Assembly: GCA_905178155.1 (NCBI GenBank)
Contig: CAJINV010000001.1
Coordinates: 920,637-984,636, forward strand
Length of the DNA: 64,000 nucleotides
Direction of reading: 5' to 3'
Source: Amoebophrya sp. A120
Lineage: Eukaryota; Sar; Dinophyceae; Syndiniales; Amoebophryaceae
Shown here: positions 23,928 through 35,251 of the stretch, in pieces
How positions within the stretch are numbered: position 1 is the stretch's first letter
Layout: each line of letters begins with the position of its first letter
Made by a program: the position numbers and the translations under genes
Notes under the pieces: model-generated
Seen by the model: the letters and a program-made list of their open reading frames with translations, nothing else
Database searches by the model: none
Told to the model about the DNA's origin: nothing

Positions 23928-24650
23928 CTAGTCAAACTGCGAGAAGGCGTCCAACTGAAAGCGGACTTCATTGTCGGTGCACCGGGTCGTGACTCCGGTC
24001 ATATCCATCGGTGCGTCGCTGGGCAAGATTCGCAGATTCCTGAAATAGGCTCCGTCATCCCGTGGGGTGATAATCACCTCGTATTTCCCCGTTTCTAGTT
24101 CCTTGCGGAAGGGGTACGCCGTGTCGGATTCGCCCAACGCTTTGCTCATGTCGGTGACGTCGCACCCGACGCTCGGCGAACGGGGGGGAGTGAACCCTCC
24201 AGTTGCCTGGGCACGATAACACACGGAATCTTCGTCCTCAGTGCTGAGTGCGTCACACTCGTTTGCCCCCACACATGCCGTTTGACCATTCTCAATCCGT
24301 TTGATGTGCATGAAGAAGGAGTTGTCCCAATAGTCTGGTTCTTCCGCGGACCTTCGTCTACTAACGTACTTGCTCGAAAAATCCTGGATCTGACCGCCGT
24401 TGATCGGTCCTTGTCTGCCAAACATCTCGATCTGAACGGCCAGACTGCACGTCTTGCGTACGGCAAGCACAAACCGCACGCGGTCCTTCATGGTCGGGGT
24501 CTGGGACTTGAGATACATTGTGTTGTATCCATACCGGCGTCGCCTCCCTCCGTTTACGCATCCGACATACGTTTCACCATCACTCCCTACATACTCCGCG
24601 AAACAGCCCATCCCGAGCCGTGTCCTCGTGTCTTCTTTGTAGGAAGCATC
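23928..24650 (-). CDS. Hypothetical cysteine-containing protein, 3' exon
   Basis: A frame of about 240 codons stays open to a stop at 23928. Its codon pattern and composition look coding, unlike the surrounding DNA. It probably begins as an internal exon after an AACCAG acceptor near 24650, since the first in-frame ATG (24611) sits inside a continuous acidic/aromatic stretch. Features: GMGCFAEYVGSDGETYVGC near the start, an Arg run, RVRFVLAVRKTCSLAVQIEM (a possible beta-strand pair), and several Cys towards the C-terminus. No transmembrane segment. The family is not recognised; an extracellular domain is possible. Confidence 0.45.
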   Translation of the reverse strand, partial: DASYKEDTRTRLGMGCFAEYVGSDGETYVGCVNGGRRRRYGYNTMYLKSQTPTMKDRVRFVLAVRKTCSLAVQIEMFGRQGPINGGQIQDFSSKYVSRRRSAEEPDYWDNSFFMHIKRIENGQTACVGANECDALSTEDEDSVCYRAQATGGFTPPRSPSVGCDVTDMSKALGESDTAYPFRKELETGKYEVIITPRDDGAYFRNLRILPSDAPMDMTGVTTRCTDNEVRFQLDAFSQFD

Positions 24651-24699
24651 ATAGGAGTCATCTGCTACCTGGTTTCGATACGTCGAGCCGTCTTCGATA

Positions 24700-27600
24700 C
24701 CAATAGTGTTCCCGCCAAGGGTGGTTTGCGTACCGGTTCAATATGGAGCTAGTGTGTGAAAATCATGCGTCGTTGCATTGGGCGGATTTCCTCTTCATGG
24801 AAAATAATTCCTGGTAAATAGTTATTGCTGCCGTCTTCCTTGTTTCTTTAAATTCGTTTTGCCCATCTATTCCAGCCCGGCACCCAGAGCGCAAGAGACA
24901 CCAAAGACGGCCGTAAAAGCTTATCACCCCTCGGCATCATGCGCACAAAGGGCGTTGGCACTTATGTACTCTGGTCGTTGGTTTCAAAATTCGGCAGCTT
25001 GAGCTTCACCTCGAAGCCCTCAAAGATAAATCTCCAAGTCATTCGCGCGTAGAGCGCCGGGCGAGTTCTTTTGCCGCTACAATTGGCCTATCCGCCACGT
25101 CGCAAGCAGCAAACTTCTTCGCTCCCTCAAACCAAATACGCTTGGCCAACTCCCGCTTTCGAGGTTGAACAACAACAAACAACAAAGGGGCCCAAGAAAG
25201 GAAAAAGATCAACAAACCAGAGCCCTTCTCTTTAACATAAGTATCGCATCGCGATAGGCCAGCCGACTGACAAGACGCGCAGAAACATCTGCAGCCCGGC
25301 ATTGGTTTTTCTTTTTTGGCGAGACACTGTCGGCGGCGTCAATTAGAAAACTAACTCGCAAAACGGCCGCCATTTAGAGTTATTTATATTTTGCGGAATG
25401 ACCCAAAAGGGCCGCCCGCAATGGAACATGGACGTTTTTGGCCATTCCGCAGAATGAAATTGACGCGCGAGCCTTCTTGCGACCTTCCAAATGGGCCCCA
25501 CTTGCGAAATCTGACGCACATGCCCCGAGGCAGATCCTGGCGCCCCGGGTCGTTTGCTCGACCCCAAGGCTACGCCCTCGGCAGTTTATCCTGAGCCGAG
25601 ACACCCCCGAGATGCCTTCACAGCTAGAGCCAGCGCAACCCATCTCGCGGCGCCAATAGTTGGCGAAGCCGAACTAAATGGCACATGTAAGGCAAACGCG
25701 GGGGACTATTCAACTTCGTGCTCTTATCATGGCCAGCGTGAAACAAACGCTAGCGAGCTTCTCCTTCTGTGGGCAGCTAGGAACGACTTGCGTTCCCTCC
25801 CGCTCCCTTGCTTAGGCCATACAAAAAACGCGCAGCGAGTGCCTGCTCGCGCAAACAGTTCTGCAACCTTTGCAGCCCTTCATCGTGCTATATTTTTTGG
25901 CTGCGTGTTTTATCCCGCAAATGGGGCGAACCCGAAGACGGAGCGGTTGTAAGCCTATAAAATAGATATTGGCGATCTTCCAATAGCTTCCCCATTTACA
26001 ACTACGCATGGCTGGGTATATCGTGGGCTCCTACGCTTTCCCACATGCCTCCAAGAGGTGCGTTGTCGGGTGGCGTCGCCTTGCCTTCTGCGGCAGAAAT
26101 GGTTGCGGTGTGTGCAGATGCGAACTAACCAGCGACGAGGTAGAACCCACGACGAGAATACAAAGCACCTAGGGGAGGCGGTTCAGGAATGCAAAGACGG
26201 AGTAATTATGTGTGTGGTATGCCTTGGCGGGCATCAAGGGCCCTGGAGAGGGCTCATTCAGTTGTAAGCATCGACGTGAGTGCGGTCAACGGCACATGTG
26301 GGGCATCCGAAATCGCCACGGTATTACTGATCTCCGTCATCATCTTCTATCTTGTTCAAAACAACTAGCTTGCATTGCGGCACAAGGGTGCCCGAGTAAG
26401 CGCGTCTGTGACTCTTTGGAGTGGATCATGGTGCTCATCGTTGGTTGAGGATGGATTTATGTGTCATACGGCGTAAACAATGCCACCGGCCCAGTCCGCG
26501 TCACTGAGGTCCTCTGGGGGAAGCTTGCTTAAAACAGCGGGAACCTTTGCCAGTGCCAACCCAACCAGTGACTGTGGAGATTCCATCACTGACATTGTAC
26601 CGCTCTTGCGGACCTCCTTCGCCTTCGTTAAGGTCAACGCCCTTGCCTTGCGCTGCAGCACGACCAACAATAGAGGCGAAACAGTCGTGGAATTGCGTTT
26701 GAGAATGGTATTGAGCCACACACGGACAACCACCTGACAGCTGTAGACGCGCTGCTCACGAACATGACCATGACATGGTGGTGCGTTGCCTGCCGAGCAC
26801 ACACAAGAGCCGCACGACAGCTTCACTCTTCACCCGAGAGACCATCGTACTGTGACTGAGGGAAGTGGAAGTGGTGGATGGAAAACTGCACATAAGCGTT
26901 TCATCCAAGGGCTGAAACTACATCTGGACGAGTTGAGCTCAAGGACAAAAGTGGTCATACACCACGTGGCTCTTACAAAGCACAGATCCATGATGGACCT
27001 CACAACGTCCGACATAAGTTGGTGTATCATTCTAGTACATGCAACAGGACTACAGGTAGAGTATGCAACATCGTTTGATTTCTTCAATATCAAGATCTTA
27101 TTAAAATTCTGAATGCCATTCTATCTCGACGGCCACGCTTCTTGCATCCTTAACTGTATCATGTTCGAAGCCTTGTCCACTCCAGCCTCCGAGTGAAAAG
27201 TAGCTCATCCCCACACGACCCGACAAAGGAAACGAAACGCCATAGATGGGTCCTCGCCGCCGACGCCGAAGACGGCGAAACACACATAGTGTAGTCAACA
27301 CACCTACAGGACTCTGCTGTAAAAAAATGGGTACTTTGTACGCAATTGTGCATGGTCATTTTGTACGCAATTATCGCAAATTCTTCCACCCTGCGTGGTT
27401 CAGATCGCATTGCGATCATCGCAAGCAATACATAGGAAGAATTTCTATTGGGGCCTTGGAGAATTTCTATTGGATTTTTTTTTCTAGACATTTTTCATGG
27501 TGACGCAGAAAAAAATATCCCCCCATGCAATTAAATGGGCGAAGATTAAGGTACATCTCTAGGACAAAGATACCAGCTGCAATGGAGGGCACATGCTTAC

Positions 27601-28750
27601 ATCCATCTCGTTCTACCCTATTCGGATTTGCAGACGTTGGTGATGGAGGGTCTGTATGCATCCGCCGCTCCGCACACACCTGAGTGCGGCTTTGGTGTAG
27701 TGAGAAGTCCCCCATTCACTAAGGAAGTAGACACCTGAGTGCGGCTTTGGTGTAGTGAGGAGTCCCCCATTCACTAAGGAAGTGCCAAAGGATAAGGAAG
27801 TAGACAACGGCGGACATCGATACACACAGGTGGAGACGCACCACTACGCTACGTCGTGGACGCGTCGAGGTGTCATTGATTTTGGTGCCGCTGGGCGGAA
27901 TATTCATTAGCGCTCGCGCAGTGGCAGTACGTCTACAAAATATAACGTATGGTGGCTACGCATGAACGACAACAGTCAGTGGACGCACGCGGCTGCAATG
28001 CCACCACGCATAAACTGGCACCAAGCAGGAGAGATCCTCCTACTACGTACTCACTTTCCACAGCGGATGTTCGCTGTTAAGAAAACGACCCTAGTGGACA
28101 ACATGCTTTGTCGCGATAAAGTGCTCACGCAGCCAGTATTCATTGACATTGCCTCTTGCGCTGTCCTGCAACTAAGCCAGTGTGGTACTCTAATATGACA
28201 CATGATCACAAAATCCCCTGATGCCCTTCTTACGTAGAAATAGATGCAAAAGTCGTTGAACAGATACAACTGTTTGATGCAGAGAATGAGCTTTTTGCTT
28301 CTGATACGCAGCCCGCAGTGCCTCCTTCTGTCCCAGCACTGGCGTTACGGCGGATAGGTGCGCCACCGCCAGGGGAATAAATCTATCACATTGCAAGCGT
28401 GCCGCTTTCCTGTCGATGTCGTGCCGGGCGGACACTATGAGTGCGCACACTGACTTCTACCTCTTCGCTGGCAATTAAGGAGTAAGATTCGTTCTGCAAG
28501 AATCTTTCCGCACCCGCGCGCCCCAAGATGAAGTCGCTTTGTTTTCTCTTTTGGCAGCAAAAGTTTGTCAATTCATCAGAGCAGACCCGAAGACCACGCT
28601 TAGTCGCGTGACAAGGAAACGTAGGAGATAGAGGTTCTTAGACTGCTACTAGCGCAAGAGCTTTTTGTACTGCTACTAGCGCAATCGCACGAAAGGAGCC
28701 ACAACACATGCATTTCACTACATTCGTTGCATGTCAAACTTTGATTGTAA
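24700..28750. other. Long gene-poor interval
   Basis: Four kilobases without a supported gene. Base composition shifts repeatedly (GC-rich around 25.0-26.4 kb, AT-richer after 26.8 kb). Frames at 26464-26826 (minus), 26786-27112 (plus) and 27962-28198 (plus) have no recognisable domain and may be decayed repeats. A 55-bp tandem duplication near 27.7 kb is listed separately. No introner arms were seen, which is notable given their density elsewhere. Confidence 0.4.
27676..27785. repeat. 55-bp tandem duplication
   Basis: Two near-identical head-to-tail units, 27676-27730 and 27731-27785, each starting ACACCTGAGTGCGGCTTTGG and ending AAGGAAGTAG or similar. A partial third copy (AAGGAAGTAG) lies just downstream. 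Confidence 0.8.
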
Positions 28751-28757
28751 GTGCGTC

Positions 28758-29233
28758 TTATTTTGTACGGGGAAAGAGACCACCTTTTTCAACGTGATAG
28801 AGCGCAACCCGCATGATCGAAGTTGCGGCGAGGCTAGAGTAGCACAGCAGAGAGTTGGTAGTGGATAGTTCTTCTCGTGGCTTCCGAGCGGTCGGCTGCT
28901 GACAGACTGGGTGGCCGGTCTCGTTTGCGAATCGGGAAAAACCAAGTTCGATATCCTGAGAAAAAACGTCCCTGCCCCAGAGTTCTTGCCATACCAATCT
29001 ACATGCTTAAAGTGTCTCTCATGAGAAGCAAATCCCCATGAAAAGCAATTTCTCGGCGTATCTTGAAATTTGTGATGGTGCTCGAATCGAGATCTAATTG
29101 ATTTGTTTAGCAGATTTCGCATCTTGACTCTGGGATGGGGACGTTTTTGCTCATGATATACGACACTATTACGGTACGCCCGCGTGCTCGCAGGTAGGCT
29201 AGCGCTGCAACCTCCGCCAAGCGTCAAGGGCAA
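28758..29233 (-). CDS. Small hypothetical protein, two exons
   Basis: Function not recognised. The ATG at 29233 opens exon 1 (29233 to about 29159), and exon 2 (about 28951-28758) ends in a stop. A family-F introner at 28952-29158 separates them; excision joins AYRNSVELGFSRF in frame and gives about 90 residues. That both sides of an introner share one open frame is the main evidence for a gene. No signal peptide or membrane segment. Confidence 0.4.
28952..29158. mobile_element. Introner-like element, family F
   Basis: Ends TATCCTGAGAAAA and CTCATGATA; arms AAAACGTCCCTGCCCCAGAG and CTCTGGGATGGGGACGTTTT. Flanks TTCGA and TACGA match at 4 of 5. Excision restores an open frame. Confidence 0.8.
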
Positions 29234-30100
29234 AGGCGAGCACAGTCAAAAAAGAAAAAATGAATTGCACAACAAACCTCTCGCAGCACTCATGCTCCTT
29301 TATTTCGTAGAATGATCTACACTACTACAGCGACGACATATTCACATTTTCGGCAATTCTCACAATTGCGACAGCGATTTTGCAGTCGAGTGCTTGTCAG
29401 GATCACAAAGAACAACAAACGGCTCTCACTCTCTTTTGGCTCGTCGGGTGTCACTGACTGGTCGTGGAACTGCACGGAGACGCAATCCAAAGCAAATAAA
29501 ATACTTAGACTTACGTGATAAAGTGTTGAAAACAGAAAGGGTGGCCCGAGACGGGGCCAATACTTATTCAACGTGAAAAACTTACTCAAATTGGCTCAAT
29601 GTTCAGATTTTTCACGACCCTTGTTCACTCACAAACTACCGCGGCATGCACCTGACGACGGGAACGGGCTCGCTTTTCACATTGATCGCTATCACAGCAT
29701 CTTGTTCGCTGTCTCTTTGTTGGAAGAAAGAATCACTGATGCAATCGCTATGAACATCAACATTCATACACGGTGTATGGACCTTTATTGAATCAGTAGC
29801 TTTATGCGACATTGAGATAGGGCGCACAAACCGTGGGGGGGCAGTGCAAGACACAGAGTTCCACATTTTTGCTTCAGGCTCACTTCCACAAAACCGCCGG
29901 TCCAGCATGCATCACATGAAAGCATTTCCAGAGATTGACTCAGGAGAGAAAGCAAACTCTTTTCGAAGCGCATCAACATCATTTTCATCACGCCCAAAAA
30001 TCCGCCTCGTACGAGAATCGGTGGGTAAAGGCGCGAAGGCGGATGTCAAGTTTTGGAAAGACCGACGGCCGTCCCGCCCAGCCCAGGCAGCAACTAGAAC
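29234..30100. other. Spacer, nothing recognised
   Basis: Short frames on both strands only. Presumed promoter of the small gene at 29.2 kb and 3' flank of the Ser-rich gene. Confidence 0.35.
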
Positions 30101-30103
30101 TAC

Positions 30104-30657
30104 TTAAACGTCCCGGGAAAAAACGAAACGATCGCCGTCTCTGGTTTCCGGTCGTACAGTCGGGAGATCAGTTTGGCGGAGTTGTTCTTTGCTCGACTCA
30201 AAGAGATGCCCGCTCCGTTGCAGCATCGACGACGCGCCGCCAGCACCACGACCGCGAAAGTAGTTGATACCAGGCCGTGCACCGTGATTTTTTTCTACCG
30301 CCGAGGCGGATAAGGATCTTTCACCCGCCCCAAAGAACAACATCTCGTCAGCCACTGGAGATTTCGTGGCGTCGTGTACGTCCGCGTCGCGTCCCGCCAG
30401 TCGTACGGACCGCTGCAGTCGCGGGGACAGGGAGCGGTCTGGCTGGTGGTCGTCCGAGAACGAGCCCATCGGATCGCTGGCCACACCAATGCTCGGACTC
30501 GTCCCGCTAGTTCGGCTTTTACCGGCGTGGGGTCGCTGTGCCAGGAGATCCGCGCCTCGGTCGAGTCCACTGTCCCCCCGGTCGGAGTCCATTTTTTCGG
30601 GGTGGTCCGATACCCAACCACCGGCGCTATCATATTGGAAACCGCCCTCAGCCCATA
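30104..30657 (-). CDS. Ser/Asp/Arg-rich hypothetical protein
   Basis: Function not recognised. A frame of about 185 codons is open to a stop at 30104. It probably starts as an exon after a T-rich tract and GCTGAG near 30657; the first in-frame ATG lies further upstream at 30724. The sequence is polar and low complexity (MDSDRGDSGLDRGADLL, DDHQPDRSLSPRLQRSVRLA), with no membrane segment or known motif. It could be a 3' exon of a gene whose 5' part is not evident. Confidence 0.35.
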
Positions 30658-30904
30658 AAAAAAAATGTGGGGGGGGTAAATGCAAAAGCTCCAAGTCATG
30701 TTGGAACCAGTTGCTACCTTGCATGCATCAGGGTGGCAAACTTTCAAGCCAGAGTAGCGATGAAAGTCTGTACTTCAATATCAAGAATGCGCCGCGACAT
30801 TATATATAAGTGACGTCTGTCTACTTCAAGTTGAACTTGCATTTTTGGCTTTTTAGATGCTGAATCCAAATAAGTACGTCGGTTTGGCTTTCTTGTTCGT
30901 TTCC

Positions 30905-33808
30905 TCACGCAAAAGTCTCCACGAGAGAAGTTTGCAACACAAACTGGTATAGTCTTTTAGTGGTGGGGCACTTTTCATTTTGGTAGTCGCTATGCTGGAT
31001 TTCGAACGAGGAGCCGTCTGTTTCCGCGGGAAAGGCTATGAGAGTCAACAACTCCCCCTGCCCCTCGCCCTCATGGCAACCACAGCAATACAACAAGCTC
31101 CGGGAAATGCAAAAATAAAAATCGTATGCAGCTTTCGCACGACAAAGCACCGCCCGATTCCAGCGCTGGTTCGGTTTCCAGTACTTGATGACACGCAAGC
31201 AGTGCCAAGAGACAATCAACGGGTGGACGTGAGCTTCTTGGTACTATATTGATGCATGGCAAACGAGGCGAAGGATGAGTTGGTGTTGTGCAGTCTCATA
31301 AAGGCTGGCGACTCCGACCGGTGCTCGTTTTCGGTGAGGACTTGCCGCGGACTTCCGCTCACCTCGGACGCAGCGTTGGACACTGCGAAGTCCGAACCGC
31401 TGGCGTTCATCTCCGCCGCTTCGTGCGCTTCTGCCGCAAACGAACCAGCATCGGACGCGCGTGCGCTATCCTCCTGGAAGTTCTTGGAACTGTCGCTGCC
31501 TTCGTCGAGAGCGTAGTCCATTCGGGCAGAGCCAGAGCCACGGAGCCCTCGTCCCACCGCCTTTTGTTCGTCTTCGCCGTAGTCAAACTCTTGGTTTTCA
31601 TAGTGTTCGTAGTCGTGGTCTTCCTCTTCGTCCTGGTCGTAGTCGTAATTTTCATCATTTTCGGCTTGTTCTTCGTCATCATAGCCACGATCGTCCTCTT
31701 CGTGGTACATCTCCCCGCCCGGTTGCTCCATTTGCTCTCCTTCTTCTCCACGTCCTCGACGCAAGTTCACTCCAGGCGCTTGCGAAGGAGAAAACGCCTG
31801 GTAATTATCCGCCGCTGCTGGTGATGTGGCTGCGTACGCAGGAGATGACTGCGGGGGCCCACTCAAGAAGGTGACTTGTTCGGTAGCAGCACGGAGTGGC
31901 GACGCCTGCGTTCGCTGTTCTGCGCTGGCCACACCAGCAGCGGCCGCGGCTGCCGACCGTGGAGCCACTGGGACCGGTGAAGCAGCTGCGCTACCGGAGG
32001 CGGCAGGAGGACCGGCGGACGGAACAACAAGCGGTGGTCCTTGTTGTACCTCGTCCTCGTAATAGTCGTCGCTATCGCCTTCCTCCTCGTCGTACTATAT
32101 CCTGCGGCAAAACATCCCCACCATAGATAGAGTTGTGTCACGCAGGTTTGCAATGACAGGAACATTTGCGACGCGCATCCCTGTGGTAGGGATTTTTCAA
32201 TTTTGATGTTTTGGGATTTGTAATGCTGTAATAAATTAGAATAAGCAGATGGATTTGTAATGCGGCTGTAGTATTTGCCAACCTGCAATACACTACGGAC
32301 TGCAACTTGTCATGCGTGACTCCAAAAAACTTCTCTGTTTGTCTTGCAAAGTCCCCCTCTTGACTCTGGGAAGATGGGGAGGATTTTGCTCAGGATATCG
32401 TAGTACTCCTCTTCCTCGTCGTAGTACTCTTCCTCCTCGTCATACTCCCCGGCCTCTTCCCCGGCATAATCTAGCACATCTGCGCCCTCGCCCAGACCGG
32501 CCTTCATTCCACCCACGGTCGCCAACTTCGCAGCATTGGCGGAAGTGGAGGAGCCTGCAGGTGCAGCAGCGACGCCCTCAGCGTCCGTACTCGGTGGTAC
32601 TGCCACAGCTACTTGTTCTGGTCCGCCTGTACTTGCGTTCGCGTCTGGACTTGAGCTCCGCATGTCAACGGCAACGTGTTGCTTTTTTTCCCGGCCCCTG
32701 CCGTTCGCCTCTCTTAGCGATACATCCTGGAGGTCGACCACCATGGGGATATTTCCGACGTCCTCAGTTCTTGTAGTGGTCGAAGCGAGGGGCACTAGGG
32801 ACCGCCGCTCCTTGCGCGCGCCGCCCTGCAGATAGAAGCCGGGTTTGTGCTTGCGGGCGTGGATCCGTTGCGCCCGTCGCCGGCGCCTTTTGACGCGTTG
32901 CGCGTCCGCAACGGCTCGCTGGGCGTGCGCGGCGGCCACGTGCGCGTGGTGCAGCTGCTGCCGCCTCGAATAGCGTGCCGCCGGCCCCTATTGTGGGGAA
33001 AAATACCTCCTCCCCATATCGAAAACGAAGTTTGTGTTCTTGCTGTATTTGAGTACAACACAAATCTCTTTGTATTGCTAGAAGGCCAAGAGACGCAGTT
33101 CCTCCCTCGTTTGTAGGCAATTTGTCATGCTGTTTCCCGTTTCCTGTTGCTTTCTGTCATGCTAAAGACGCTAGGCTTTCCTACAACTCCAGCTAGCACT
33201 AGCACTACAATACGCATCTCTTCCCTTCTAGCATGACAAAATGGCTTGTGGTCGCAAATCATGCTACGCAAATCGCCCTTTGAGTATGGGGAGGGGGGAT
33301 TTTTCATTTTGATAGCCCCAGCTTTAGGGCCCCGCTACTAGTACCGCGGGAACTTGTTGTCGTCGGACGAGGCTGTAGTTCTAGCACCGAGGTCGTGATC
33401 TTTTTCGCAGGAGCACCTGCTCCGGTGTGCCGGTGCGTGGTCTCTCGCTGGTCGCGCAGAGCGGCGGCGAGAAGACCCTGGTCGACGGCGGCGAGCGTGT
33501 GCTGCTCCTGATCACCACCCAGCCGGTACAAGGCGAGGGACAGCACCGCAACGACTTATGCAATACAAATTTCCCCTGCACGTAGACCAGACGTACACGT
33601 ACATCACTAAAATGCAGCATGGCAATAAATTTCATCAATTTAGAGTGCAACACTGGTCGTGCTAAAAAGGATTGCAGGTTAGTGCTGTCATGCAGGAACA
33701 ACATTTGTTTTTGTTGTACGGCCCGTACAGAAAATTTACTGTGGATACGAGTGTCGTGAAAACGCCAATGCCAACCCAGGCACAAATTTCGGCGGTCGAA
33801 CCGTCCAT
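30905..33808 (-). CDS. Membrane-anchored acidic low-complexity protein
   Basis: Function not recognised. The ATG at 33808 gives a short N-terminus followed by a hydrophobic helix (ICAWVGIGVFTTLVSTVNFL) and, after a probable introner (33556-33718), a second hydrophobic stretch (VVAVLSLALYRL). Beyond it come a basic region (VKRRRRRAQRIHARKHK), then long Asp/Glu/Tyr-rich tracts (YDEEEEYYDEEEEYYDDEEE, QDEEEDHDYEHYENQEFDYG) and Ala/Pro/Ser repeats. The last exon starts after the element at 31037-31300 and ends VETFA at 30905. Excision of elements 32989-33314, 32095-32397 and 31037-31300 each restores frame. It may take an extra first exon from the duplicated dioxygenase fragment at 34.2 kb. Confidence 0.55.
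31037..31300. mobile_element. Introner-like element, family G
   Basis: Ends TATGAGAGTCAACAACTCC and TTGTGCAGTCTCATA. Perfect duplication AAGGC. Excision gives SESPAFPAETDG in frame, which removes an apparent in-element stop. Confidence 0.85.
32095..32397. mobile_element. Introner-like element, family F
   Basis: Begins CTATATCCTGCGGCAAAAC and ends TTTTGCTCAGGATA. Duplication TCGTA. Excision gives EEYYDEEEGDSDD in frame. The interior is similar to 40132-40412. Confidence 0.85.
32989..33314. mobile_element. Introner-like element, family D
   Basis: Arms CCTCCTCCCCATATCGAAAA and TATGGGGAGGGGGGATTTTT; ends TATTGTGG and TTTGATA. Perfect duplication GCCCC. Excision gives ALKLGPAARYS in frame. Confidence 0.9.
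33556..33718. mobile_element. Probable introner-like element (family uncertain)
   Basis: Ends TTATGCAATACAAATTT and AAATTTGT-like arm ...TTGTTTTTGTTGTA; pairing is partial, and flanks (ACGAC, CGGCC) do not match well. It lies between two hydrophobic exon segments, which is the main reason for the call. Exact boundaries are uncertain. Confidence 0.4.
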
Positions 33809-33951
33809 ATCGGCTCCGAGAAGGGTAGTCGATGGTAGGTACCACGGGGGTATAGAAGATCGTGGACGGTGCGCCCAGTCGCGTCTCGATTGAAGACGAC
33901 CCAGCGACGAGAAGGCGGCGAGCGAAAACTTCTCTCGCTGTGGTTGGTTGG

Positions 33952-34181
33952 CGGCGCTGCATTTGGAGGCGTTTGGATGTCTAAAAAATTTGTGTTGCAT
34001 GAGCAGCAAAAGACTTCTGACTTTTGCTACGCGGAGAGGGCATTCGTCATGCGGAATAGGCATCAAGAATCCCTCAAAAAACCTGTGACGCTAGGGCATG
34101 CATCACAGACATCATGGCTCATGCAAACCGTGCATGACAAGTCTCAGAATCTTCCAGACCCAGACACTTTTGCATTTGATA
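33952..34181. mobile_element. Damaged introner-like element, family A
   Basis: The right arm is intact (CTTCCAGACCCAGACACTTT, ending TTTGATA and flank CTGAC). The left arm is reduced to TGCATTTGG...GATGTCT without the GGGTCTGG core, and no matching duplication follows it. It interrupts the duplicated dioxygenase first exon at a site uninterrupted in the parent copy (near 38720). Confidence 0.65.
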
Positions 34182-34286
34182 CTGACCTTTCTCCGGTAAC
34201 AGCGGCGCTCGATCCAACACCACGAATCCGTGCTCGTGAAAGAAGCTCTTTTCGGCCTCGGTAAGCAGCAGAGGGCTTGCAACCAT
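34182..34286 (-). pseudogene. Partial copy of the dioxygenase first exon
   Basis: The ATG at 34286 begins a segment nearly identical to the start of the PhyH-like gene at 38828 (LTEAEKSFFHEHGFVVLD, APLLPEK). The copy stops at an introner, and the remaining exons are absent. The upstream flank is copied too (34290 to about 34670 matches 38830 to about 39175). It could be a dead fragment, or a new 5' exon for the gene at 33808-30905. Confidence 0.7.
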
Positions 34287-34548
34287 GATAGCGGGCGCTT
34301 TTTTATTGTAGACAAATTGAAAGAATGACAATGATTGTCGCTGGGTATCGTGGTTTTATCTTCTTTTTGTCGTGGTCTTCAAAGGAAAGTGAAAGAACAT
34401 GTTGCGGAAAATATCAAGTTGTTGTACTATCAACGCCGGTTGATAGAAACCAGAGTCAATGTTTTCATCTGCACGCGTTTATCTTCATGCTCAGCTCTAC
34501 TCTACTCTACGCACGGAGTGGCTAGGTAGCACAATTCCTTGCTTCATC

Positions 34549-34571
34549 CTCTCTCTCTCTCTCTCTCTCTT
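34549..34571. repeat. (CT)n microsatellite
   Basis: About eleven CT units in the upstream region of the duplicated exon; contracted in the paralogous block near 39070. Confidence 0.9.
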
Positions 34572-34788
34572 CATTTTTCATCGTGTCGTACGTTCTACTT
34601 TCCTGTGTCAGGGAATTTTCGTGTCCATTCTTTTTGTTTTTTGCCTCGAACAATCGGGTGTTTGCATTTTCTCAACCCCAAGGTCATAGTGATTAAATCA
34701 TAATCATAAAAAATTGATTACTTTCTTCGTGGTTTGGAAGAATTTCCCGTCTCCCCCAGCAAGACCAGCCATCTTTTTGGCCGTCTTT

Positions 34789-35150
34789 TTAGTCGCCTCT
34801 CGTGGTCTGCACTTCCTTCCATTTTACACGCAGCCGCTGGCGCTCGGCTTCCTCTAGGTGTGGGATCTTCGCGAGGTTATCTGCAAAATTCTTCTCCCAT
34901 TTTGCGAGACCTGATTCGTCGTACGGAGTAATGCAATTACCGCGCGTCTTCAACAGCGCATTGCTCGCAACGATGTTCTGCAGCTCCTCTGCAGATGTGC
35001 TTTGGGGGACGATGACTAGCTTCTCGACGTCCGCGAGACAATGCTTGCTGCAAATTGCGCCATCCGCCCAGAGTAGACCACCCTTTTCGAGAAGCCACTT
35101 GCCCTCTATTATCAACTTCTCTGGTGTGGCGCTCGGGTGCCGCTTCGTGG
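34789..35150 (-). CDS. Possible 3' exon of an unrecognised gene
   Basis: An open frame ending at 34789 encodes a polar helical segment (LIIEGKWLLEKGG ... CSKHCLADVEKLVIVPQST ... EAERQRLRVKWKEVQTTRGD) with coding-like composition. Upstream the frame runs into the dispersed GCGAAAACTTC repeat, so its true beginning is unclear. It may be a fragment left by the rearrangement that copied the dioxygenase exon. Confidence 0.3.
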
Positions 35151-35251
35151 CATTGTGGCAAGAAGGCGGCGATCGAAAACTTCTCTCGCTGTGGTTATGG
35201 CGGCGCAGCGAAAACTTCTCTCGCTCGGGGCTTGGCGGCGCTCGCGCTTGA

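Larger units (their letters stand above)
34182..34670. repeat. Segmental duplication, copy 1 (partner about 38715-39175)
   Basis: The two blocks share the dioxygenase first exon and some 400 bp upstream, including AGCGGGCGC/TGCGGGCGC TTTTTTATTG, TTTTATCTTCTTTTTGTCGT and AATGTTTTCATCTGCACGCG. They differ by small indels; copy 1 has an expanded CT run at 34549-34571 where the partner has only a few CT units. Confidence 0.85.
33905..35235. repeat. Dispersed short repeat around GCGAAAACTTCTCTCGCT (three copies)
   Basis: Copies at about 33910-33945, 35163-35195 and 35198-35232 share GGCGGCG(A)(G/T)CGAAAACTTC followed by TCTCGCT. They bracket the duplicated dioxygenase exon region and may mark the ends of the duplicated or rearranged block. 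Confidence 0.6.

Noticed and set aside
26464-27112. Possible decayed transposase or retroelement frames
   Set aside because: No catalytic motif or terminal repeat could be identified; calling a family would be guesswork.
30366-32126. Long plus-strand frames opposite the low-complexity genes
   Set aside because: They are antisense shadows of GC-rich Asp/Glu/Ser codons.
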